Shown here: in pieces, positions 43,447-52,320 of the stretch | Position numbering within the stretch: the first letter of the stretch is position 1 | How the letters are laid out: every line of letters begins with the position of its first letter | Assembly: GCF_050859505.1 (NCBI RefSeq) | Contig: NZ_CP193934.1 | Location: 1,178,001-1,242,000 of the forward strand | Length of the DNA: 64,000 nucleotides | From: Marinirhabdus sp050859505 | GTDB taxonomy: Bacteria > Bacteroidota > Bacteroidia > Flavobacteriales > Flavobacteriaceae | Direction: 5' to 3' | Translations under genes and position numbers: made by a program | The notes under the pieces: model-generated | Databases searched by the model: none | What the model was told of the DNA's origin: nothing | What the model saw: only the letters and a program-made list of their open reading frames with translations

Positions 43447-44745
43447 ATGGCATTAGAAATGAAAGTTCCTTCACCGGGAGAGTCCATCACCGAAGTTGAA
43501 ATAGCACAATGGCTTGTAGAAGATGGCTCTTGGGTTGAAAAAGATCAGGCAATTGCCGAAGTAGATAGCGACAAAGCTACCCTGGAACTTCCGGCAGAAG
43601 CCAGCGGAATCATTACTTTTAAAGCTGAAGAAGGTGATGCAGTAGGCGTAGGAGAAGTAATTTGTTTAATCGATACCGAAGCTGAAAAACCAGGCGGTGG
43701 AGATGAATCTACTGAAACCTACGATAAGCCAGGTGATGAAAAAGGGGAGGGTAATGCGGGCCCGGACCTAGACAAAGCAGATGCTGAGAATAAGGATACA
43801 GGGGAAAAAGCTGCACCCGTAAAAGAAACGCAACAGCAGGATGCTTCTGCCAAGGAGAGTAAAACATATGCTACGGGCACACCTTCGCCTTCTGCTAAGA
43901 AAATTCTTGCAGAGAAAGACATGGATGCCAAAGACGTAAAAGGTTCAGGTCGTGACGGTAGAATTACCAAAAGTGATGCAGAAAACGCCACCCCATCCAT
44001 GGGTACTCCAGGGACAGGGGATAGAGGTTCTTCTCGCACAAAACTTTCTATGCTGCGACGTAAAGTGGCAGAGCGTTTGGTAGAAGCCAAAAACACAACG
44101 GCCATGCTAACGACCTTTAATGAGGTGGATATGACGGCAATTTTCGATCTAAGAAAAGAATACAAAGAAACTTTTAAAGAGAAGCACGGAGTAAGCCTTG
44201 GCTTTATGTCTTTCTTTACACTAGCGGTAGTAAGAGCTTTAGAAATGTACCCGTCTGTGAACAGTATGATAGATGGTAAAGAAATGTTGACGTTCGACTA
44301 TAAGGATATTTCCATTGCTGTATCGGGACCAAAAGGATTGATGGTGCCCGTAATAAGAAATGCTGAAAATTTAAGCTTTAGAGGTGTAGAAAGCGAAGTA
44401 AAAAGACTGGCATTGCGAGCACGTGATGGAAAAATAACTGTGGATGAAATGACGGGCGGAACATTCACTATTTCAAACGGAGGCGTTTTTGGAAGTATGT
44501 TAAGCACCCCTATCATTAACCCGCCACAATCGGGTATTTTGGGAATGCACAATATTGTAGAGCGACCCATTGCTAAAGACGGCGGTGTAACCATTGCTCC
44601 AATTATGTACGTTGCGCTATCATACGATCATAGGATTATAGACGGCAAGGAATCGGTTGGTTTCTTAGTCGCTGTAAAAGAAGCTTTAGAAAGCCCAACG
44701 GAGCTGTTAATGGATAATGATGTGAAAAAAGCGTTAGAATTATAA
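43447..44745 (+). CDS. sucB: Dihydrolipoyllysine-residue succinyltransferase (2-oxoglutarate dehydrogenase E2)
   Basis: The 432-residue protein has an N-terminal lipoyl domain with the lipoylated Lys in EVDSDKATLELPAEASG. An acidic/Gly-rich linker follows, then a peripheral-subunit-binding domain (PSPSAKKILAEKDMDAKDV, GRDGRITKSD) and the catalytic domain ending SYDHRIIDGKESVGFL (His and Asp of HxxxDG). It transfers succinyl from lipoamide to CoA. It follows sucA after 173 bp on the same strand and is closed by a strong terminator. Confidence 0.95.
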   Translation: MALEMKVPSPGESITEVEIAQWLVEDGSWVEKDQAIAEVDSDKATLELPAEASGIITFKAEEGDAVGVGEVICLIDTEAEKPGGGDESTETYDKPGDEKGEGNAGPDLDKADAENKDTGEKAAPVKETQQQDASAKESKTYATGTPSPSAKKILAEKDMDAKDVKGSGRDGRITKSDAENATPSMGTPGTGDRGSSRTKLSMLRRKVAERLVEAKNTTAMLTTFNEVDMTAIFDLRKEYKETFKEKHGVSLGFMSFFTLAVVRALEMYPSVNSMIDGKEMLTFDYKDISIAVSGPKGLMVPVIRNAENLSFRGVESEVKRLALRARDGKITVDEMTGGTFTISNGGVFGSMLSTPIINPPQSGILGMHNIVERPIAKDGGVTIAPIMYVALSYDHRIIDGKESVGFLVAVKEALESPTELLMDNDVKKALEL

Positions 44746-44776
44746 ATAAGGAAGTTTCATTTGACGATACGTTACA

Positions 44777-44804
44777 AAAAACCCAGCCAAAAGGCTGGGT
44801 TTTT
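44777..44804 (+). terminator. Terminator after sucB
   Basis: A perfect 12-bp stem (AAAAACCCAGCC / GGCTGGGTTTTT) with an AAAA loop. Confidence 0.9.
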
Positions 44805-44834
44805 AAATTCAGTAGTTAGTTGAAAAGTTGAATT

Positions 44835-44969
44835 TTATATTGCTAAAATAAGATTTACAATATTTAGTAGAATAACAAAAACTACACACGTGGTTAAAAA
44901 CACCATTGTGATTTTTTGTCTCAAGGTCAATTTCTTTTTTTCCACGGGTACTTGTGTTATATTTTCCAT
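44835..44969 (-). CDS. 44-residue single-helix membrane protein
   Basis: A short frame encodes MENITQVPVEKKKLTLRQ, a basic cytoplasmic start, followed by one long hydrophobic helix (ITMVFLTTCVVFVILLNIVN) that ends LILAI. The layout (charged N-terminus, one membrane helix, no C-terminal tail) is what a real small membrane protein would show. It lies 70 bp downstream of the response-regulator gene on the same strand and could be co-transcribed. No family is recognised. Confidence 0.5.
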   Translation of the reverse strand: MENITQVPVEKKKLTLRQKITMVFLTTCVVFVILLNIVNLILAI

Positions 44970-45039
44970 AGGGTAAAATTGGGAAAAATCTGTGCGGGGT
45001 ACAATACGTATTTATACGTATTTTTTTTTAAGCTGTTGA

Positions 45040-45672
45040 TTAGTTTAGGTTTGCTTGGTTTTGTTTTGCCCAAATTAGTAAACTATTCGTTTTTTGTTCG
45101 AGATCAAGTTTGTGAATAATATTACTTCTGTGTTTTTCTACAGTACGATAGGAAATAAACAAAAGGGATGCTATTTCTTTATTGGTTTTATCCTTGGCAA
45201 TAAGCTTTAAGATTTTCTTTTCAGAAGGTGTTAATACAGAGAGGATACTAGTATCTGGATTCTTCTTATTTAAGTTTGTGGCAATGTTGGGGCTAAAATA
45301 ATGCTCCCCGTTTATTACATTGTCTAGACACGTTTCAATTTCTTCCAGGGCAAATTCTTTTAAGATATACCCAAATATATTCAACTCTTTGGCTTGCTCA
45401 TAAATTTCACGTTCTTTATGTAGGGTAATGAGTATAATCTTTGTTTCCGAGCAATCGGTTTTACACTTTTGCGCTATTTCTATTCCAGACATAAAAGGCA
45501 TTTGGATATCTAAAATAGCAATATTTGGATTTTTATTAACGATAAGGTTGTAGGCTTCACGACCATTTTTACCACTACCAATAATATTATATCCACGCTC
45601 CAATAAAAAATCGTTTAACCCTTTAAGTAAAAGCGGATGATCGTCTGCTGTTATGATAGTAGTTGTCTCCAT
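45040..45672 (-). CDS. LuxR/NarL-family response regulator
   Basis: The 210-residue protein has a receiver domain with acidic pair DDHPLLL, phosphorylated Asp in IAILDIQMPFMSGIE, and conserved Thr/Lys (LITLHKE, YILKEF). A C-terminal LuxR helix-turn-helix follows (TPSEKKILKLIAKDKTNKEI, SYRTVEKHRSNII). Its start codon overlaps the stop of the kinase gene by one base, so the two form a two-component system. Target genes are unknown. Confidence 0.93.
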   Translation of the reverse strand: METTTIITADDHPLLLKGLNDFLLERGYNIIGSGKNGREAYNLIVNKNPNIAILDIQMPFMSGIEIAQKCKTDCSETKIILITLHKEREIYEQAKELNIFGYILKEFALEEIETCLDNVINGEHYFSPNIATNLNKKNPDTSILSVLTPSEKKILKLIAKDKTNKEIASLLFISYRTVEKHRSNIIHKLDLEQKTNSLLIWAKQNQANLN

Positions 45673-47687
45673 TAATAAGGAAATTGAAATTCTATGAAAG
45701 TGCCATCTTGCTTCTTGGATTGCACTTTCATGTGTCCTTTTAAAAATTTTGTACGCTCCATGAGCGTTTTTAATCCTAAAGATTTTATGTTTTTCAGTTT
45801 TTCTGAAAATTCAAACCCTTGGCCATTGTCACGTATTGAAATGATAACTTGATCTGCCATTTTTTTAACCGAAACTTTACTGGCTTCGGCATTGGCGTGT
45901 TTTAATGTATTACTCAAACTTTCCTGAACAATCCTGTAAATATTTACCTCTTGATCTGGTGTAAACAAATTGTCAATATTTTCTATTTCATACGATATAA
46001 ACAAAGACGTATTCTCATCTATTTGTGTAATGGTATGTTCTATGGCTTTTGTAATCCCTAATTCCTGTAGCTGAAACGGATGCAAATCCCTGGAAATGGT
46101 ACGTACTTCTTCAATCGTGGCATCTACCATTTTTTTGGCCTCGGTATTACCAGATGTGATGAGTTTATTTTTTAGCACTAATAATTGCTGTCCAAGTCCG
46201 TCGTGTAAATCTTTTGAAATACGTCTGCGTTCATTTTCTTGTGACGCCAAAAGTTCCTGACTAAATTCTTCCTGCAACGTTTTCTTCTTTTTTAAATGTA
46301 ATTGATTACGATATAATTGAATTAAAACGAACGTAAGCACGATCGCTATACCACATAAAATAATAAACTTTCTAAAGGCATCATTATCTTTTTCCAACAA
46401 TTGAATATTGGTGTTTTTTGAGATAAGCTCGTGTTCCTTTTTTTCTGTTTCGTACAAGGTCTGGTAATAGGCCAGCGAATTTGCAGAGGATGCATTAAAC
46501 AAGGAGTCTTTTTTAGTCAGGTACAACTTCTTATTTGCAAGGCTAGCTTTATAGTCGTTCAGGTTTTCATAGATCTCAGAAAGTAAAAGATGCGCGTCCA
46601 TTATTTCTTCATTGTAGCCTATTTTTATAGCAGTTTCCAGTTTTTTATTTGCAAAATTTAAAGCTAAAATATGTCGCCCGGTCTTATCCAAATAGGTGGC
46701 TTTTGCATCACTATACATTAGTTTTGCATAACTATCATTTTCTATCTTTTCTTTATAAGTTTCAATTTCCTTTAATGTTTCAGCGGCTTTTTCATAGTGT
46801 TCATGTGTACTATAATAAGCAGCGAGACTCGATAAAACCCCAATGTGCAGCGTGCTTCCTTTCGATTCTAATGAGATATTTGAAACTGCTTTTAAAAGGC
46901 TGCGGTATTGTTCTTTGCTATTATTTACTCTCTTATAATCAAGTGCTTGGTTGTACTGCTCTGTTGCCACGTATTCTTTAAGCCCTAAATCTTCCATTTT
47001 GGCAATAAGTTTCTCTCTTTCGGCTTTTGCCTTGTCGAAAAAACCATTCATACTAAACATGGTAATTGTGCCTTGTTGCGCGTGGGCCATGTATTCGTAA
47101 TCCTTTAAGGCTTCAAAAATCTTATAGGCAATATCAAAGTTTTCACCAGCTGGAACAAACTTTCCCATACTGGAGTATGCCTGCCCTCTAAATAAGTAAG
47201 CGTCTGCTACATAAATAGAATCATTTTGTCCAAAATTTTCAATAGCAAGCGTGTAGTCTTTAATAGCTTCTTTAAGGTCAAGACCAAAATGAGCACCCCC
47301 TCTTTTCAAATAAAGACCTCCTAGATAAAAGCTGTCTTTTAATTTATACTTTTCAGCCAGGACACTATTTATAATAGTTAGCGCTCTCTTTGGATCATTT
47401 TTATAATTGGTAAGAAGATCTTGCAGATTCATTGCTTTTTTTGCCGCAGCACTTATGCTGTCCAGTTCTTTGGCGAGCGTGATGTATTTCTGGCTAAATT
47501 CAATAAAAAGATCCGGATTTGTCTTTCGGGTTTTAGAGACTACCGAATCTAAGGCTATCAAGCGCATTACTGCATTGCTAGTGGTGTCCGACGCTTTTAT
47601 ATAGTACGAGACATCCTGACTAAAGCAACCAAGAGAAAAGAGAAAAGTGAATAGTAGTAAGTACAATTTTTTCAAACCGAAATACAA
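45672..47687 (-). CDS. TPR-containing sensor histidine kinase (HisKA_3 type)
   Basis: The 671-residue protein has a signal-like N-terminal helix, a periplasmic region of about 390 residues made of TPR-like helix pairs (for example YVADAYLFRGQAYSSMG and HYEKAAETLKEIETYK), and one membrane helix near FIILCGIAIVLTFVLIQLYR. A short coiled-coil leads to the HisKA_3 dimerisation motif with phospho-His in RRRISKDLHDGLGQQLL, and the ATPase domain has the N-box (SLSNTLKHANA) and DNGQGFEF. It phosphorylates the LuxR-type regulator encoded directly downstream. The stimulus sensed by the TPR domain is unknown. Confidence 0.92.
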   Translation of the reverse strand: MYFGLKKLYLLLFTFLFSLGCFSQDVSYYIKASDTTSNAVMRLIALDSVVSKTRKTNPDLFIEFSQKYITLAKELDSISAAAKKAMNLQDLLTNYKNDPKRALTIINSVLAEKYKLKDSFYLGGLYLKRGGAHFGLDLKEAIKDYTLAIENFGQNDSIYVADAYLFRGQAYSSMGKFVPAGENFDIAYKIFEALKDYEYMAHAQQGTITMFSMNGFFDKAKAEREKLIAKMEDLGLKEYVATEQYNQALDYKRVNNSKEQYRSLLKAVSNISLESKGSTLHIGVLSSLAAYYSTHEHYEKAAETLKEIETYKEKIENDSYAKLMYSDAKATYLDKTGRHILALNFANKKLETAIKIGYNEEIMDAHLLLSEIYENLNDYKASLANKKLYLTKKDSLFNASSANSLAYYQTLYETEKKEHELISKNTNIQLLEKDNDAFRKFIILCGIAIVLTFVLIQLYRNQLHLKKKKTLQEEFSQELLASQENERRRISKDLHDGLGQQLLVLKNKLITSGNTEAKKMVDATIEEVRTISRDLHPFQLQELGITKAIEHTITQIDENTSLFISYEIENIDNLFTPDQEVNIYRIVQESLSNTLKHANAEASKVSVKKMADQVIISIRDNGQGFEFSEKLKNIKSLGLKTLMERTKFLKGHMKVQSKKQDGTFIEFQFPY

Positions 47688-47723
47688 ATTTGGTGCTCAA
47701 AGATACTGAAAACCCTATGATTT

Positions 47724-48197
47724 TTAGCGGTTTATCTTTAAGTAAAAACAATTGCGGCCATAATCTATTACAGCTCTATACCTTTTAAGTAGATCGGCTC
47801 CAATAATTCCATCAATGGCTTTTTCACTGGCTTGGGCTAGTGCTTCATTTACATGTGAAAGGTCAAAAAGTATAAAATCGGTTTCAGTTAAACTAAGCTT
47901 TTTCACAGAAAACATATTATTGCGCGCTATTTGGGTTTCCATATTGATGGCTCCGGCACCCGCTGCTTTTATTTCGCTGTCTTCATTGAGCAAAGAAAAC
48001 TGTTCAATCCTATCTATACCAATACAACTGGTAGAAGCCCCAGTATCTAGGATAAAGCTACCTTTACAATTATTTATTTTTGCGGTAAACTTATAATGTC
48101 CTGTAGCAAGTTTTGTAAGAGGAATTCTGTAAAATCCGGTATCTTCTAAAAATATACGTAACGTAGTCAACTGTTTTTTTGTAAAGATAGGGAACAA
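47724..48197 (-). CDS. Retropepsin-like aspartic protease-fold protein
   Basis: The 157-residue protein has an aspartic-protease active-site motif (GSFILDTGASTSCIG) and the family's second conserved block (KAIDGIIGADLLKRYRAVIDY). One-domain proteins of this kind would act as dimers. There is no clear signal peptide; the N-terminal FPIFTKKQLTTLRIFLE is only mildly hydrophobic. Substrates of the bacterial family are mostly unknown. It is transcribed alone, 36 bp upstream of the kinase gene on the same strand. Confidence 0.82.
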   Translation of the reverse strand: MFPIFTKKQLTTLRIFLEDTGFYRIPLTKLATGHYKFTAKINNCKGSFILDTGASTSCIGIDRIEQFSLLNEDSEIKAAGAGAINMETQIARNNMFSVKKLSLTETDFILFDLSHVNEALAQASEKAIDGIIGADLLKRYRAVIDYGRNCFYLKINR

Positions 48198-48388
48198 AGT
48201 AAGTGGTTTACACTTTTTATTTGGAACCTAAAATGTATGTTTTTTTGATTTTATACAATAGTTTTTTTGAAAAATAGCAATAGCTACGGAAGCTAAAAAT
48301 TATAAAATTGAGGTGGAAAATAGTTTACCCTGTTACAAACGGCTTTAAATTTTTAGATAAAAGAAAAAATTTAAACCAATTCAATATG

Positions 48389-48396
48389 TAGTTTTG
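48389..48396 (+). promoter_or_regulatory. -7 box directly before tatD
   Basis: TAGTTTTG fits TAnnTTTG exactly and ends 5 nt before the ATG at 48402, so the mRNA would have almost no leader. Confidence 0.5.
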
Positions 48397-48401
48397 CAAC
48401 T

Positions 48402-49166
48402 ATGTTGACAGATACTCATACACATCTCTATAGTGACGCTTTTAATGAAGACCAAAAAGAAATGATGCAACGCGCAAAGGATGCAGGCGTGACCCGGTTT
48501 TTTATTCCCGCAATAGACTCAGGCACTACTCAGGCTATGTATCAATTAGAGAAAGACTTTCCAGAAGAAGTTTTCCTAATGATGGGATTGCATCCTACTT
48601 CGGTTAAAGAAAATTACAGAGCCGAATTAACACATATAAAAGAGCAATTTAAAAAACGAAATTTTTATGCCGTAGGTGAAATTGGAATCGATTTATATTG
48701 GGATAAAAGCACGTTGGAAATCCAGCAAATTGCTTTTAGAGAACAAATTCAGCTGGCAAAAAAATATCAACTTCCCATCGTGATTCATTGTCGTGATGCC
48801 TTTGACGAAATTTTTGAAGTTTTAGAAACGGAGAAAGATGCAAATCTCTTTGGTATTTTTCATTGCTTCACAGGTACTTTGGAACAAGCCCATAAGGCGA
48901 TAGGCTTCAATATGAAGTTGGGAATTGGTGGGGTAGCCACCTTCAAAAACGGAAAAATTGATACGTTTTTAAATCAAATTGATTTAAAACACATTGTGCT
49001 AGAGACCGATTCGCCGTATCTTTCGCCCGCACCCTTCCGCGGAAAGCGTAATGAGAGCAGTTACCTAGCTTTAGTGTGTAAGAAAGTAGCACAAATTTAT
49101 AATCTTTCAGAAGAAGATGTAGCAAACGTTACAACCCAAAATTCCAAAGAAGTTTTTGGAATTTAA
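48402..49166 (+). CDS. TatD family metal-dependent hydrolase
   Basis: The 254-residue protein is a TIM-barrel amidohydrolase with the metal sites LTDTHTHLYSDAF (HxH), AVGEIGIDLYWD (Glu), LPIVIHCRDAFDEIFEVL (His), GIFHCFTG (His) and LETDSPYLSPAPFRGKRNE (Asp). Members are 3'-5' DNA/RNA exonucleases or deacylases in the cytoplasm; the exact activity is not fixed by sequence. It lies 17 bp upstream of ansA and probably shares its transcript. Confidence 0.93.
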   Translation: MLTDTHTHLYSDAFNEDQKEMMQRAKDAGVTRFFIPAIDSGTTQAMYQLEKDFPEEVFLMMGLHPTSVKENYRAELTHIKEQFKKRNFYAVGEIGIDLYWDKSTLEIQQIAFREQIQLAKKYQLPIVIHCRDAFDEIFEVLETEKDANLFGIFHCFTGTLEQAHKAIGFNMKLGIGGVATFKNGKIDTFLNQIDLKHIVLETDSPYLSPAPFRGKRNESSYLALVCKKVAQIYNLSEEDVANVTTQNSKEVFGI

Positions 49167-49183
49167 ATGACAATTGAAACTGT

Positions 49184-50212
49184 ATGACCGAAGTACCTAA
49201 AATACTACTTATATATACTGGCGGAACCATTGGTATGATTAAAGATTTTGAAACTGGCGCGTTACGTAATTTCAATTTCGGTGAGTTACTGCAACACATT
49301 CCAGAATTAAAATTGCTGGATTGTGAGATAGACACTACCAGTTTTGAGACTCCCATAGATAGTTCTAATATGAACCCAGCCTATTGGGCGCAAATTGTTT
49401 TGCTCATTGAAGAAAATTACACTGATTTTGATGGTTTTGTAGTATTACATGGTAGTGATACCATGTCCTACACTGCGTCTGCATTAAGTTTTATGCTGGA
49501 AAATTTAAGCAAGCCAGTAATTTTTACAGGATCTCAATTGCCAATTGGTGACTTGAGAACCGATGCAAAGGAAAACCTAATTACCAGCATACAGATTGCT
49601 GCGTTACAGGAAAAAGGGCGTTCAAAGATTACGGAAGTCTGCCTTTATTTTGAATACAAACTATACAGAGCAAACCGAACCACAAAAATTAATGCAGAAC
49701 ATTTTGAGGCTTTTGCTTCTTTAAATTATCCAGCCCTGGTAGAAAGCGGCGTTCATCTTCAGGTAAATACCAGTGCGCTTTATGTCCCCAACAGACGAAA
49801 AAAGTTTATAGCCCATACAACTATGTCAAACGGAATAGTTTTATTGAAAATGTTCCCAGGGATAGACCAGTCTACCATTGAACACATATTAGGGTATAAA
49901 AATTTAAAAGGACTCATCCTGGAAACCTATGGTAGTGGAAATACGACAACAGAGCCATGGTTTACAACAGCATTAAAAGAGGTGATAAAAAAAGGGATTC
50001 CGGTTGTAAACGTTACCCAGTGCTCTGGCGGGAGTGTAGCCATGGGAATATATGAAACCAGCACAGCATTAAAAAAAATGGGAGTAATTTCAGGGAAAGA
50101 TTGTACTACCGAAGCTGCATTAACCAAATTAATGTACTTGCTGGGACGTGAAATATCCACAAGTAGTTTTAAAACACTGTTTGAAACTTCTTTGCGAGGA
50201 GAACTATCGTAA
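49184..50212 (+). CDS. ansA: Type I L-asparaginase (cytoplasmic)
   Basis: The 342-residue protein has the two catalytic threonine regions ILLIYTGGTIGMIKD and GFVVLHGSDTMSYTASALSF, plus the Lys region GSQLPIGDLRTDAKENL. There is no signal peptide, which fits the type I enzyme of amino-acid metabolism that hydrolyses asparagine to aspartate. It follows tatD closely on the same strand. Confidence 0.93.
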   Translation: MTEVPKILLIYTGGTIGMIKDFETGALRNFNFGELLQHIPELKLLDCEIDTTSFETPIDSSNMNPAYWAQIVLLIEENYTDFDGFVVLHGSDTMSYTASALSFMLENLSKPVIFTGSQLPIGDLRTDAKENLITSIQIAALQEKGRSKITEVCLYFEYKLYRANRTTKINAEHFEAFASLNYPALVESGVHLQVNTSALYVPNRRKKFIAHTTMSNGIVLLKMFPGIDQSTIEHILGYKNLKGLILETYGSGNTTTEPWFTTALKEVIKKGIPVVNVTQCSGGSVAMGIYETSTALKKMGVISGKDCTTEAALTKLMYLLGREISTSSFKTLFETSLRGELS

Positions 50213-50328
50213 ATTTGTGTGTTATTTTCATTCTGAAATTTTAAAAATACCGTTATTTGCACCCTGAAAAGAATTTAGGGTTCCAAAGTTTGGTTTTAAA
50301 TCTTTAACATTGAACTTTGAATAGGTAA

Positions 50329-50413
50329 AGAGAGGTGGCCGAGTGGCTTAAGGCGCACGCTTGGAAAGCGTGTATACGGCAACGTATCGAGGGTTCGAAT
50401 CCCTTCCTCTCTG
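50329..50413 (+). tRNA. tRNA-Ser (anticodon GGA)
   Basis: AGAGAGG at 50329-50335 pairs with CCTCTCT at 50406-50412, with discriminator G. The D arm GCC/GGC, the anticodon stem CACGC/GCGTG with loop TTGGAAA (anticodon GGA), a long variable arm (TATACGGCAACGTATC) and the T arm GGGTTCGAATCCC are all present. The long variable arm fits Ser. CCA is not fully encoded. Confidence 0.95.
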
Positions 50414-50421
50414 CAAAAGGA

Positions 50422-50449
50422 AACCAGCAACGTGAGTTGCTGGTTTTTT
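50422..50449 (+). terminator. Terminator after tRNA-Ser
   Basis: A perfect 10-bp stem (AACCAGCAAC / GTTGCTGGTT) with a GTGA loop and following T tract. Confidence 0.9.
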
Positions 50450-50498
50450 ATTTCAAGAATAAAGCCGAGCAAGCTCGAAGTTTTATTCTTGAAATAAA
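50447..50498. repeat. 17-bp inverted repeat downstream of tRNA-Ser
   Basis: Arms at 50447-50463 and 50482-50498 (TTTATTTCAAGAATAAA and its complement) are perfect; the 18-nt loop itself contains GAGC/GCTC. The right arm is part of the first direct repeat. Confidence 0.9.
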
Positions 50499-50565
50499 AA
50501 ACCCAAGCCCCTTTTCGGGCTTGTTGGTTTCTATGATTGTTCAAGATTTCCAAATTGGGATCAAC
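50471..50565. repeat. 95-bp perfect direct repeat, copy 1
   Basis: This is identical over 95 bp to 50590-50684. It contains a small AAGCCC/GGGCTT hairpin (near 50502-50522), close to a terminator in form. Confidence 0.95.
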
Positions 50566-50589
50566 ACCAGTTAATCCAACCAATCCCCT

Positions 50590-50684
50590 AAGCTCGAAGT
50601 TTTATTCTTGAAATAAAAAACCCAAGCCCCTTTTCGGGCTTGTTGGTTTCTATGATTGTTCAAGATTTCCAAATTGGGATCAAC
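50590..50684. repeat. 95-bp perfect direct repeat, copy 2
   Basis: Second copy, offset by 119 bp from the first. Perfect identity implies a recent duplication or gene conversion. The flanks differ after 50684. Confidence 0.95.
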
Positions 50685-51084
50685 GCAAGTTAATGCTGTA
50701 AGAAGCATTCTTCTTGAAATAAAACAAAACCCGCCTTTCCGTAAATTTTAAAGGACTACTAAGTATTAGTGAAGCGTAGTTCCTTTCAATAAAAGTATTG
50801 TTTCATCCGTTTTTTTTCAAGTTTGTGTCATTTTATCTCTATAATGGAATACAATTTTTTTGGCGGGAACCTATAAAAGCAGTACTTTTCAAGTCCGTTT
50901 TCGCTTTTAGGCATATATTTAAGAGTAATTGAGGCAAAAAAACAACACATATTCTGAAATCGTAAATTTATATCCGCTGAAATACAAGTGTTTATTAGCG
51001 AGAGGCAAATTTAATGTTGCAGAATACCATAATAATTTTATATCTTTAAACCTTTAACTAAAAACAAACTTTAAGTCGATAGCA
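50685..51084. other. Intergenic region upstream of exbB
   Basis: No gene is seen. The first 100 bp hold further repeat remnants (ATTCTTCTTGAAATAAAA near 50708, similar to the repeat arms) and an imperfect AAAGGACTAC/GTAGTTCCTTT hairpin near 50750. The rest is AT-rich; TATCTTTA near 51041 is a possible -7 box for the exbB operon. Confidence 0.5.
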
Positions 51085-51888
51085 ATGAAAAAATTATTTT
51101 CAATTATGGCAATTGCCGCACTAGTTTTTGCGGGATCGTTAAATGCAAACGCAACTGTAGCTAATACTACACCAACCAGCGTGCAACAATTAACTCAGGC
51201 AGCTACAGTAACCTTCGTTCAAGAAGATGACACAGCGGGAGACACAGATGACCGTGGATGGCATCAAAAATTAAAAGAACGTTTTGTAGAAGGTGGTCCA
51301 GAATTTATGGGGATTGTACTTCTTTGTTTGATTCTAGGATTAGCAATTGCTATCGAAAGAATTATTTACCTTAACCTTTCTACAACCAATACACAAAAAC
51401 TTGCTCAAGACGTAGAAGATGCCCTTAATAGTGGTGGTATTGAAGCTGCAAAAGAGGTTTGTAGAAATACAAAAGGACCTGTTGCTTCTATTTACTATCA
51501 AGGACTTGATCGTGCAGACGAGAGTATCGATGCTGCAGAGAAAGCAGTTGTTGCTTACGGAGGTGTACAAATGGGACAACTAGAGAAAAACGTATCTTGG
51601 ATTTCGTTATTTATCGCTTTGGCACCAATGCTTGGTTTCATGGGTACGGTAATTGGGATGATCTTAGCGTTTGATAAAATTGCAGCAGCGGGTGATATGA
51701 ACCCTTCACTGGTAGCAGGAGGTATTAAAGTAGCACTTTTAACAACCGTATTTGGTTTGATTGTAGCTATTATACTTCAGATTTTTTACAACTATATCAT
51801 TGCAAAAATTGACCGTATTGTAAACAGTATGGAAGATGCATCTATTACTTTAATAGATATGTTAGTTGACTACAAAAACAGAAAATAA
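51085..51888 (+). CDS. exbB: MotA/TolQ/ExbB proton-channel family protein
   Basis: The 267-residue protein begins with a signal-like helix (MKKLFSIMAIAALVFAGSLN) and a short polar linker, followed by the ExbB fold: a membrane helix at FMGIVLLCLILGLAIAIERI, a cytoplasmic segment, and the conserved pore helices LAPMLGFMGTVIGMILAFDK and VALLTTVFGLIVAIILQIFY. With the two ExbD proteins it forms the motor that energises TonB. It is the first gene of a four-gene operon ending at 53439. Confidence 0.92.
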   Translation: MKKLFSIMAIAALVFAGSLNANATVANTTPTSVQQLTQAATVTFVQEDDTAGDTDDRGWHQKLKERFVEGGPEFMGIVLLCLILGLAIAIERIIYLNLSTTNTQKLAQDVEDALNSGGIEAAKEVCRNTKGPVASIYYQGLDRADESIDAAEKAVVAYGGVQMGQLEKNVSWISLFIALAPMLGFMGTVIGMILAFDKIAAAGDMNPSLVAGGIKVALLTTVFGLIVAIILQIFYNYIIAKIDRIVNSMEDASITLIDMLVDYKNRK

Positions 51889-51909
51889 TTTAAAACACAC
51901 CATATAATT

Positions 51910-52320
51910 ATGGCTTTACATAAAATTTTTAAAATCATAGGAATCGTTCTGGGACTTCTAGGAGTTGTTTGTATGGCAATGCTATTGTCTGGAAACGAGT
52001 CTGCACAGGATTGGTTAATGTACGTTGGGTACCTTGTCTTTGCTGTAACAGTAGTGATGGTACTAGTGTTCGTCCTAAAAGGAGTTTTTGAAGGCGACAT
52101 AAAGAAAACATTGATTTCGGTAGGAGTATTTGCTGCTGTTATTATCGTATCTTATGTGTTGGCAGATAGCACCCCAATGCAACTTCCAGATGATGGAGGT
52201 ATGACTTCAGAATCTGGCTCGAAGTGGGTAGGAACTGGGCTTTATACCTTTTATATTTTGGCAGTAGTTGCTGTTGGATTAATGGTATTTAGCGGATTCA
52301 AAAAAATAACAAATAAATAA
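51910..52320 (+). CDS. Small membrane protein within the exbB-exbD operon
   Basis: The 136-residue protein has four hydrophobic segments (about 8-28, 35-58, 68-86 and 110-128) and no known domain. Its stop overlaps the start of exbD by one base (TAATG), so translation is coupled. Conserved placement between exbB and exbD in flavobacteria suggests an accessory role in the motor, but this is inference. Confidence 0.75.
   Translation: MALHKIFKIIGIVLGLLGVVCMAMLLSGNESAQDWLMYVGYLVFAVTVVMVLVFVLKGVFEGDIKKTLISVGVFAAVIIVSYVLADSTPMQLPDDGGMTSESGSKWVGTGLYTFYILAVVAVGLMVFSGFKKITNK

Noticed and set aside
44916..45119. Plus-strand hydrophobic frame of 67 codons
   Set aside because: It overlaps the small membrane protein and the end of the response-regulator gene in antisense; hydrophobicity stems from the complementary Lys-rich and Asn-rich codons.
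50296..50583. Minus-strand frame containing CREEGIRTLDTLPYTRFPS
   Set aside because: It is the translation of the tRNA-Ser gene in reverse, a well-known spurious annotation; the plus-strand frame beginning MAEWLKAHAWKACIRQRI is the same artefact.
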